Assembly: GCA_002353835.1 (NCBI GenBank)
Contig: DEKL01000011.1
Span: 1 to 6,974 of the forward strand
Length of the DNA: 6,974 nucleotides
Reading direction: 5' to 3'
Source: Alphaproteobacteria bacterium UBA2723
GTDB lineage: Bacteria > Pseudomonadota > Alphaproteobacteria > RF32 > CAG-239
Below the pieces are notes generated by a model. It ran no database searches. It saw only the letters and a list, made by a program, of their open reading frames with translations, and had not been told where the DNA came from. Below are positions 1 through 5,925 of this stretch, piece by piece (the stretch's first letter is position 1; each line of letters starts with the position of its first letter). A program made the translations under genes and the position numbers.

Positions 1-1
1 A

Positions 2-1057
2 AAAAATGAAGAAAATAAAACACCATTTTATATTGCAATTCACAATAAAAATGAGGATTTAATAGAATTATTTCTTTCAAAAATTTCATTATCAAAAATT
101 CCTTTATCTCATATATATTTACATAAAGCAATAAGAGTTCGAAATCCAGATTTAGTGAAAAAATTAATAGATTTAGGAATAAATATAAATTTAACTGATG
201 ATCAAGGAAATGGTGTATTTCATATTTTATTTTCTTCTTTTACAAAACAATTAAGCAAATGTGCTTTAATAGGAAATTATTTAATTGAAAGAAATACTGC
301 TTTAAATATATTTAATAATGATAATTGGGCTCCTATTCATATTGCAGCAAGAAAAGGAAGTAAAGAATGTCTTTTATGGATAATTGAAAAAAATAAAAAA
401 TTTGATAAAGAAGGAAAAAAAGGATTTAATGTTAATTTAAAAGGAAAAAATGATTGGACTCCTTTACATTTAGCTGTTTATGGATTAAGAATTGAAGAAA
501 CTTTGATATTATTAGAATATGGATGTAATATCTTTGCTAGGAATATTGAAGGAAAAACTCCAAAACAAGTTGGAAATACTAATTATGTTTTTAGTAAATT
601 ACTTTCTTATAATGAAATTATAGCTTTGAGTAATAAATACATCTTTAAAATTAAAAACAATGAATTTTTGCGTTATCTTATCGGCGGGGGAACGATTACG
701 GTTCTTAATGCCGGCTTATATACGATACTTGTTTTATTGGCCATGAAGCCGAGATGGGCGAATTTAATCGCGTTGGTGGTGGCAAAGGTTTACGGATATT
801 TCATCAATAAATTATTCGTCTATAAAAGCAAGGGACTTAATGCCAAAGAAACACGGTGGGAGTTTGCCAGATATTGCTCGGCGCGCGGGTTTACCGGTTT
901 GGTGGATTATGTGCTGGTTTTAATCTTGGCGGAAGGGTATGGTTTTAATGCCTTTTATACCAAATACGGGGTAATGATTTTGGTTATCGTTTTGAATTAT
1001 TTTTTCGGTAAGTTTTGGGTGTTTAAGAAAGAGAGCAACGGTCATGCCAAAAATTAA
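2..1057 (+). CDS. Ankyrin-repeat / GtrA-like membrane domain fusion protein (5' end outside window)
   Basis: The frame is open from position 2 to the TAA at 1055-1057, giving 351 visible residues. A GTG at 155 lies inside an ankyrin helix pair and is not a credible start, so the true start is left of the window. Residues about 4-200 hold ankyrin-type repeats: a degenerate unit at 4-27, one at 37-65, a unit beginning near N108-W109 (APIHIAARKG), one beginning near D151-W152 (TPLHLAVYG), and a last half-unit at 180-201. Residues about 222-346 are a GtrA-like domain with four membrane helices, an early RYLIGGG, GYFINK after helix 2 and NYFFGKFWVF at the end. GtrA proteins act with polyprenyl-linked sugars in surface polysaccharide modification. 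The usual GtrA topology would place the ankyrins in the cytoplasm. DNA for residues 1-218 is about 21% GC and the GtrA part about 44%. No in-frame ATG precedes the GtrA domain, so it has no start of its own. The two domain identities are fairly certain, but whether this is one natural gene is not. Confidence 0.75.
   Translation, partial: KNEENKTPFYIAIHNKNEDLIELFLSKISLSKIPLSHIYLHKAIRVRNPDLVKKLIDLGININLTDDQGNGVFHILFSSFTKQLSKCALIGNYLIERNTALNIFNNDNWAPIHIAARKGSKECLLWIIEKNKKFDKEGKKGFNVNLKGKNDWTPLHLAVYGLRIEETLILLEYGCNIFARNIEGKTPKQVGNTNYVFSKLLSYNEIIALSNKYIFKIKNNEFLRYLIGGGTITVLNAGLYTILVLLAMKPRWANLIALVVAKVYGYFINKLFVYKSKGLNAKETRWEFARYCSARGFTGLVDYVLVLILAEGYGFNAFYTKYGVMILVIVLNYFFGKFWVFKKESNGHAKN
600..668. 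other. Composition break between ankyrin-coding and GtrA-coding DNA
   Basis: Left of this interval GC is about 21%, with Leu almost always TTA and Arg mostly AGA. To the right, GC rises at once to about 45%, with GGC, GGG, GCC, CGG and CGC codons appearing. The change falls in a low-complexity A/T stretch (around 640-668) just before the first GtrA residues (EFLRYL). The frame continues through it. I see no inverted or direct repeats, tRNA, integrase gene or attachment-like site at the joint. It could be an illegitimate recombination point or an assembly join, and it cannot be placed to the base. Confidence 0.7.
1031..1035 (+). promoter_or_regulatory. Weak Shine-Dalgarno-like site for the first GT-C gene
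   Basis: A purine run ending in GAGAG lies 8 nt before the ATG at 1044, inside the last codons of the GtrA domain. The match to the ribosomal anti-SD is poorer than at the next two genes. The 14-nt overlap of the two reading frames (1044-1057) points to translational coupling with the GtrA-encoding gene. Confidence 0.4.
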
Positions 1058-2651
1058 GGTCAGTCAAATTTTGTTTTTGGTTTTGTTGCTTTTCAATGTC
1101 GGCTTAGCTGTTTATTATTTGAGCCAAAAACAAGGCTGGCATGTGGATGAGCAATATACCTACGGAACGGCAAACAGTACCGAAGGCGCGTATTTGGGAA
1201 AACACGTCAATTCTTTTCATGAAGACCCGTTTGATGAAGTTCACAATCATTGGAAAAAAGGTAAGGATTTTCATGACTACCTGACGGTGCAAAATAATGA
1301 AAAATTTGATTATAAGAACATTAAGGAAAATTTGAAAATCAGTGTGCATCCGCCGCTTTATTTTTGGTTATTGCATACAATATGTTCGTTAACACCGGAT
1401 GTATTTTCCAAATGGCAGGCAGGGAGTATCAATATTGTTGCTTTTTTGTTGTTACTCTTGATGTTTTATAAGCTTTCAAAGCTCTTTATCAATGATGAAT
1501 ATATGGCGATGGTGCCGGTATTTTTGTGGGGATTTTCCGAAGTCGGCTTAGCGACGGTTTTGTTTTTAAGAATGTACACGTTGCAAACACTTTTTACGGT
1601 TTGTCTTTTATATGAAGTTTCAAAAATGCTTATTGAAAATGTGGCGGATAAAAAGCGGTTGTTTTTGATTTTTCTTTATGCAACATTGGGCAACTTAACG
1701 CAGTTTTCATCACTGGTGTTTGCCTTTATTCTGACCGCGGTCAGCGATACGGTGTTGCTGTGGCGAAAAAATTGGAAAATGCTGGTTTTGTTTTCGGCAG
1801 TGATGTTATTAAGCGTGGCGGCTTTGGTGGCTCTTTTTCCGGAAACGCTTTCCATTTTACTTTATTCTAAAGACGGTGCGGAAATTCATGCGCGTTTTAG
1901 TGGTGTTAAATGGCTACATTTATTGTTTTATTTTTTGTATGGTAATCAGTCTGTTTTCGGGGTGTATGCTTATTATCTGTTTCACGTTGAAAGCAAGTAT
2001 TTTATTCTTGTTTTATTGGCGCTGGCGGTAATGGTTATTCGCCAAAAGGAAAAGAAAACTTCATCTGCTTTCGGGGTTTTGATTGCCGTTATTATTTTGC
2101 TGACTTTTTATTTGGCTATTTTTATGCCGAAAAATAATATGGGCGGTGTTCGCTATTATATGCTGTTAATGCCGGTGGCGGCACTGTTGACGGTAAGTTT
2201 GGCGGAGAGGTTATTAAAGGCGCTTAAATTATCTTTACAATTGACGGCAGGAATTTGTTTTGTTCTTGTTTTTATTTTGAGTGTCAATGTTTGTTGGAAG
2301 AAATGTCCATACAGCGTATCATTGACAGAGGAAACTTTAGCGCTGACGGAAAAATTGAAAAATAAAAATATTATGGTCAGAAGTCAAAACCGACCGTTTA
2401 ATGACGCTATTCATGTCTATACGAAAGCAAAGAAAGTTTATCTGGCGGATACCGAAACAAATGCACCGATAGAGCAGGCATTGAGCGAAGCGGATTATGT
2501 GTTGGTTTTTAACAATTATCCGTTTGATAAGAGTTTTTTTGCAGCGGTTAAAGTCAGACCTTTGGAAAGCGCTATGGTTAATCGTGTGCGCTATGTTTCA
2601 CCGTTTCGCGTCGGTATTGTCAATTTTGATTTATATGAGGTCATAAAATAA
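1044..2651 (+). CDS. GT-C type membrane glycosyltransferase, paralogue 1 of 3
   Basis: The protein has 535 residues and about ten to eleven hydrophobic segments up to about residue 417, then a soluble tail to the end. The first helix (8-26) is followed by GWHVDE with D35-E36, the acidic pair expected in the first outer loop of GT-C enzymes such as the PMT/ArnT-like families, where an acidic residue is catalytic. Next come SVHPPLYFWLLH (H102-P103-P104, H111), FLRMY (R176) and RYYMLLMP (R370). These motifs suggest transfer of a sugar from a polyprenyl-phosphate donor on the periplasmic face; sugar and acceptor are unknown. The tail (about 420-535) ends in RVGIVNFDLYEV, shared with the next two genes. 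It starts 14 nt inside the GtrA gene and its TAA shares one base with the next ATG (TAATG). It is the most divergent of the three and lacks the tail CxxC seen in the other two. Membership of the GT-C superfamily is well supported; a precise family is not. Confidence 0.85.
   Translation: MPKIKVSQILFLVLLLFNVGLAVYYLSQKQGWHVDEQYTYGTANSTEGAYLGKHVNSFHEDPFDEVHNHWKKGKDFHDYLTVQNNEKFDYKNIKENLKISVHPPLYFWLLHTICSLTPDVFSKWQAGSINIVAFLLLLLMFYKLSKLFINDEYMAMVPVFLWGFSEVGLATVLFLRMYTLQTLFTVCLLYEVSKMLIENVADKKRLFLIFLYATLGNLTQFSSLVFAFILTAVSDTVLLWRKNWKMLVLFSAVMLLSVAALVALFPETLSILLYSKDGAEIHARFSGVKWLHLLFYFLYGNQSVFGVYAYYLFHVESKYFILVLLALAVMVIRQKEKKTSSAFGVLIAVIILLTFYLAIFMPKNNMGGVRYYMLLMPVAALLTVSLAERLLKALKLSLQLTAGICFVLVFILSVNVCWKKCPYSVSLTEETLALTEKLKNKNIMVRSQNRPFNDAIHVYTKAKKVYLADTETNAPIEQALSEADYVLVFNNYPFDKSFFAAVKVRPLESAMVNRVRYVSPFRVGIVNFDLYEVIK
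1656..1730 (+). repeat. Conserved 75-nt block, copy 1 (also at 3257-3331 and 4903-4977)
   Basis: This block encodes RLFLIFL...LGNLTQFSSLVFAF and is the longest strongly conserved stretch among the three GT-C paralogues. By direct comparison, copy 1 differs from copy 2 at 6 of 75 positions, all synonymous, and from copy 3 at 6. Copies 2 and 3 differ at 9. The first 22 nt are identical in all three. Confidence 0.85.
2637..2641 (+). promoter_or_regulatory. Shine-Dalgarno site GAGGT embedded in paralogue 1 tail codons
   Basis: GAGGT matches the core of the bacterial Shine-Dalgarno sequence and lies 9 nt before the ATG at 2651. It is formed by the Glu-Val codons (GAG GTC) of the conserved C-terminal NFDLYEV signature of paralogue 1. 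The same arrangement, with the same spacing, occurs before paralogue 3. Confidence 0.7.
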
Positions 2652-4297
2652 TGCTGAAGATGAGCCGGATTTTATTTGTTTTGTTGTTGGCAATAAATGT
2701 ATTTCTCGCCGGATTTTATCTTAATCAAAAACAGGGCTGGCATGTGGATGAAATTTTTTCTTACGGGCATGCCAACAGCACCCAAGGGGCTTTTTTGACC
2801 GAAGATGTTGATTCTTTTTTTATTGATAAGAAAACGGATTTGCACCATAAATGGCTTAAGGGAAAAGTTTTTCACGATTATTTAACGACACAAGAAGATG
2901 AGCGCTTTCGTTACGAACATATCACAAAAAATTTGCAAAAAAGCGTACACCCGCCGTTGTTTTATTACTTATTGCATACGGTTTGTTCGTTGATGCCGGA
3001 TGAGTTTTTGCCATGGCAGGCAGGCGGTATAAATTTGTTCTTTTTTATGCTGACTTTGGTTGCTTTTTACGCGCTTTCCAAGCTGTTTTTAAAAGACGAA
3101 TATTTGGCGATGATAGCGGTCTTTTTGTGGGGCTTTTCCACAGCCGGTATGGCGACAGCGGTATTTTTAAGAATGTATATGTTGCAAACTTTTTTTGCGG
3201 TTTGTTTGATTTATGAAGTTTCTAAAATGCTCATTGAAAACGAGGCTTCAAAAGGGCGGTTGTTTTTGATTTTTCTTTATGCCACATTAGGTAACTTAAC
3301 GCAATTTTCATCACTCGTGTTTGCTTTTATTGTAACCTTGGTGAGCGGGGTGATTTTGCTTTATCGCAAAAATTTTAAGTTATGGCTTAAATTTTCTTTG
3401 ATGATGTTGTTAAGCGCGGTTGCTTTGTTTGCAATTTATCCCGAAGCTTACGGGGTATTATTTAATTCCGCCCGAGGCGAGGAAAGTGTTAGTAAAATAA
3501 ACGATTTTTGGGCGCATTTATCCTCTTTATGGCTTGCGGTTTTATACAGCAATTCGCCGAGCCGAATGTTTGAAATTTATTTTGTTTTGTTGTTCGGAAT
3601 AAAAAAGGTTGCAGATGTTTTTTTGCTGGGGTTGATGGTGGTCTTTTTCTTTATTGCTTATTTGCGGAAAACCGAACTTAGCAAAGCCTTCTTGCCATTG
3701 GTCGTCATGCTTGTTTTGATGACGATTTATCTTAGTTTTATGATGCCGGATATGGGCGTTTATAACGCGCGCTATTATATGCTGTTAATGCCGGCGGCGG
3801 CACTTATTGCCGTTTATGTGGCAACGATTATTTTTAAGGCATTCGGTGTGCATAAAATGTGGGTTTATTGCCTGATGGGAATGGGAATTGGCATTGTTTC
3901 AGTCTTTTTACAAAGTGATTTTAAACACAATGCTTTTTTGGTGCCGCAGACACAAGAAACAATTACGGCAAATGAGGCGCTTAAAAATAAAAGGATTGTT
4001 GTAAAAACACCGGTCAGCGCGGTATATGATTTGTTTAGTGTTTTAGCCAAGGCCGATAAGGTTTATATTGCAAGAGAAAATGATAATATTTTGCCGACAC
4101 TTTTTAAGGCGGATTTTGTTTTAAAATATAATTCTTATGCGACACTTTATACACCGGTCGGAAAAATGAAGGCATGTTTTTTCTGTATTCCCAAACCAAA
4201 ACCGCTTTTAAGGGCGGAAAGGAAACGCTTAAAATATGTTTCTTCGTACAGAGCCGGGGTGATTAATTTTGATTTGTATGAGGTAAACAAAAAATGA
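2651..4297 (+). CDS. GT-C type membrane glycosyltransferase, paralogue 2 of 3
   Basis: The protein has 548 residues and the same architecture as its neighbours. After an N-terminal helix comes GWHVDE with D33-E34, then SVHPPLFYYLLH (H100-P101-P102, H109), FLRMY (R174) and RYYMLLMP (R374). A soluble tail of roughly 110-120 residues ends in RAGVINFDLYEV. Its predicted role is polyprenyl-phosphate-sugar dependent transfer in the periplasm, with unknown donor and acceptor. The ATG at 2651 shares a base with the preceding stop and has GAGGT 9 nt upstream; a second in-frame ATG at 2660 is further from that site. The segment around residues 280-335, in the multi-helix middle, hardly resembles the other copies. 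The tail carries a CFFC motif (C509, C512) before a Lys/Pro-rich run, absent from paralogue 1 and matched in paralogue 3. Its end overlaps the next start by 4 nt (ATGA). Over the His-Pro-Pro region it is clearly closer to paralogue 3 than to 1. Confidence 0.85.
   Translation: MLKMSRILFVLLLAINVFLAGFYLNQKQGWHVDEIFSYGHANSTQGAFLTEDVDSFFIDKKTDLHHKWLKGKVFHDYLTTQEDERFRYEHITKNLQKSVHPPLFYYLLHTVCSLMPDEFLPWQAGGINLFFFMLTLVAFYALSKLFLKDEYLAMIAVFLWGFSTAGMATAVFLRMYMLQTFFAVCLIYEVSKMLIENEASKGRLFLIFLYATLGNLTQFSSLVFAFIVTLVSGVILLYRKNFKLWLKFSLMMLLSAVALFAIYPEAYGVLFNSARGEESVSKINDFWAHLSSLWLAVLYSNSPSRMFEIYFVLLFGIKKVADVFLLGLMVVFFFIAYLRKTELSKAFLPLVVMLVLMTIYLSFMMPDMGVYNARYYMLLMPAAALIAVYVATIIFKAFGVHKMWVYCLMGMGIGIVSVFLQSDFKHNAFLVPQTQETITANEALKNKRIVVKTPVSAVYDLFSVLAKADKVYIARENDNILPTLFKADFVLKYNSYATLYTPVGKMKACFFCIPKPKPLLRAERKRLKYVSSYRAGVINFDLYEVNKK
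3257..3331 (+). repeat. Conserved 75-nt block, copy 2
   Basis: This is the second copy of the block at 1656-1730, encoding the same residues in paralogue 2. It differs from copy 1 only at third codon positions, which suggests strong protein-level constraint, a recent exchange between copies, or both. Confidence 0.85.
4280..4284 (+). promoter_or_regulatory. Shine-Dalgarno site GAGGT embedded in paralogue 2 tail codons
   Basis: GAGGT lies 9 nt before the ATG at 4294 and is again made by the Glu-Val codons (GAG GTA) of the NFDLYEV signature. Together with the ATGA overlap (4294-4297), this indicates coupled translation of paralogues 2 and 3. In paralogue 3, which has no co-directional gene after it, the equivalent codons read GAA GTT (5911-5916) and the match is weaker. 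Confidence 0.7.
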
Positions 4298-5925
4298 TAA
4301 AACACGGTGCACGAATTTTGTTTGTTTTACTGTTTTTGTTTAATATCGGTTTGGTCGGATATTACATCAACCATAAAGAAGGCTTTTTTATGGATGAGCT
4401 GTGGTCATACGGACATGCCAACAGCAGTCAGGGGGCGTTTCTTTCTCAAGATATAGATTCACATTTTACACATTATAAAACCGGTTTGCACGAGCATTGG
4501 ATTAACGGCAAAGTTTTTCATGATTATTTAACGACACAAAAAGACGAGCAATTTTCTTACGGGCATATTACGAAAAATTTGCAAAAAAGTGTGCATCCGC
4601 CGTTGTTTTATTATTTATTGCATACGGTTTGTTCGTTTATGCCGGATAAGTTTTCGCCGTGGCAGGCAGGCGCTATCAATCTGTTCTTTTTTATGCTGAC
4701 GCTGCTTGTGTTTTACAAATTTTCAAGGCTCTTTATTAAAGACGAATATTTAGCGATGGCGCCGGTATTTTTATGGGGATTTTCCAATATCGGGTTGGCG
4801 ACGTGTGTGTTTTTAAGAATGTATGCCATGCAGACTTTTTTTGCGGTTTGTTTGATATATGAAGTTTCTAAAATGCTTCTTGAAAACGAGGCGGATAATA
4901 AGCGGTTGTTTTTGATTTTTCTTTGGGCAACATTGGGAAATTTAACGCAGTTTTCATCACTGGTGTTTGCTTTTTTTACGGCTCTTTTAGCTGATATTGT
5001 GCTTTGTCGGCGGAAAAATCTAAATGCATTTATTTCATTTTCTGTTGTGATGTTATTCAGTGTCGGGGTTTTGTTTGCGGTTTATCCTGAGGCCTATGAT
5101 GTGTTACGGTATTCCAAACGCGGGGTGGAAAGTTATCAGTATTGGCACTTTATTTTTACGCAACCGCTTAGCCAAAGTATGGTGTTTTTAGGAAGAAAAA
5201 ATATTATTGCGTTCGGGCTTTACTTTTCAGAATTGTTTAACATACAGACACTCGGTGTTATGTTGATTACGGGGGTGTTTTTTCTTTTAGCGTTTTTGCT
5301 TGTTTTTAAGAAAATAAATTCTGTTTTTTTTGTACCGTTTTTCGTTTTTATTTTAACAACAATTTATCTTGCAATTTGTATGACTTATGACTTGGGGATG
5401 ACTTCGCGTTATCACATGATGCTAATGCCTACTGCCGCCCTTATTATTGTTTATCTCTTCAGTTTGTTGTTAACACAATTTAAGGTGCCGACTAAGATCA
5501 TGACGGTTTTGATTTCCGGTGTTGTTTTATGCCTTATGCTGAGTATGGATTTTAAGACGAACATGTATCGCATTCCGATTAATGAAGAAACGCGTTTTTA
5601 CCTGCCGAAATTAGCGGGGAAGAATATTTTAATTGTCAGTGATATTCCGGCGTTTTTTGAAAATACTTTAATGTTTTCAAAGGCTAAAGCGGTTTATTTT
5701 GCCATGCCGTCGGTTATCGGCAAAGATGTGCTTAAAAAAGCTGATTATATGCTTATCACTAATAGCGTGGCATGGGATTATGTGCCGCTCGGTAAAAATA
5801 AAGTTTGCTTTATGTGTGCGCCGGCACCGAAGCTTTTAGATGAAGATTTTGCCAAGCAATTAAAATTTAAGGCGCCGTATCGGAGCGGGGTGGTTAATTT
5901 TGACTTATATGAAGTTAAGCACTAA
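4294..5925 (+). CDS. GT-C type membrane glycosyltransferase, paralogue 3 of 3
   Basis: The protein has 543 residues. An N-terminal helix (about 8-25) is followed by GFFMDE with D34-E35, so the Trp-His before the acidic pair in the other copies is replaced by Phe-Phe. Then come SVHPPLFYYLLH (H101-P102-P103, H110), FLRMY (R175) and SRYHMMLMP (R372, with His where the other copies have Tyr). The soluble tail has CFMC (C505, C508) and ends in RSGVVNFDLYEV. Its predicted role is periplasmic sugar transfer from a lipid-linked donor, with specificity unknown. It starts by ATGA overlap with paralogue 2. It ends at TAA 5923-5925, overlapping the stop codon of the convergent helicase gene. The middle (about 275-340) diverges from both neighbours, whereas the N-terminal 270 residues align with almost no gaps. 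The changes near the acidic pair may mean a different donor or acceptor, which is inference. Confidence 0.85.
   Translation: MIKHGARILFVLLFLFNIGLVGYYINHKEGFFMDELWSYGHANSSQGAFLSQDIDSHFTHYKTGLHEHWINGKVFHDYLTTQKDEQFSYGHITKNLQKSVHPPLFYYLLHTVCSFMPDKFSPWQAGAINLFFFMLTLLVFYKFSRLFIKDEYLAMAPVFLWGFSNIGLATCVFLRMYAMQTFFAVCLIYEVSKMLLENEADNKRLFLIFLWATLGNLTQFSSLVFAFFTALLADIVLCRRKNLNAFISFSVVMLFSVGVLFAVYPEAYDVLRYSKRGVESYQYWHFIFTQPLSQSMVFLGRKNIIAFGLYFSELFNIQTLGVMLITGVFFLLAFLLVFKKINSVFFVPFFVFILTTIYLAICMTYDLGMTSRYHMMLMPTAALIIVYLFSLLLTQFKVPTKIMTVLISGVVLCLMLSMDFKTNMYRIPINEETRFYLPKLAGKNILIVSDIPAFFENTLMFSKAKAVYFAMPSVIGKDVLKKADYMLITNSVAWDYVPLGKNKVCFMCAPAPKLLDEDFAKQLKFKAPYRSGVVNFDLYEVKH
4903..4977 (+). repeat. Conserved 75-nt block, copy 3
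   Basis: This is the third copy of the block at 1656-1730. Two amino-acid changes are visible, Tyr to Trp in the LYA/LWA position and Ile to Phe at its end. The remaining differences from copy 1 are synonymous. At four third-position sites it agrees with copy 1 against copy 2, opposite to the relationship seen in the His-Pro-Pro region. Confidence 0.85.

Noticed and set aside
155..157. GTG as start codon of the ankyrin-GtrA gene
   Set aside because: The frame is open upstream to position 2 and the upstream codons encode recognisable ankyrin-like sequence, so this Val is internal.
660..662. ATG next to the first GtrA residues as an independent gtrA start
   Set aside because: It is out of frame with the GtrA domain (the frame reads AAT GAA), so it cannot start that protein.
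1104..1349. Minus-strand reading frame opposite paralogue 1 (similar ones at 2672-2875 and 3865-4050)
   Set aside because: They are antisense to well-supported genes. The first two resemble each other only because they lie opposite the same paralogous segment.
3013..3216. Small plus-strand reading frame inside paralogue 2
   Set aside because: It lies wholly within a clear membrane-protein gene in another frame and shows no recognisable domain; it is a shadow frame.
1044..5925. Direct repeats of a mobile element or CRISPR-like array
   Set aside because: The repetition is explained by three paralogous coding sequences of about 1.6 kb; there are no regular short repeats and spacers, transposase or terminal inverted repeats.
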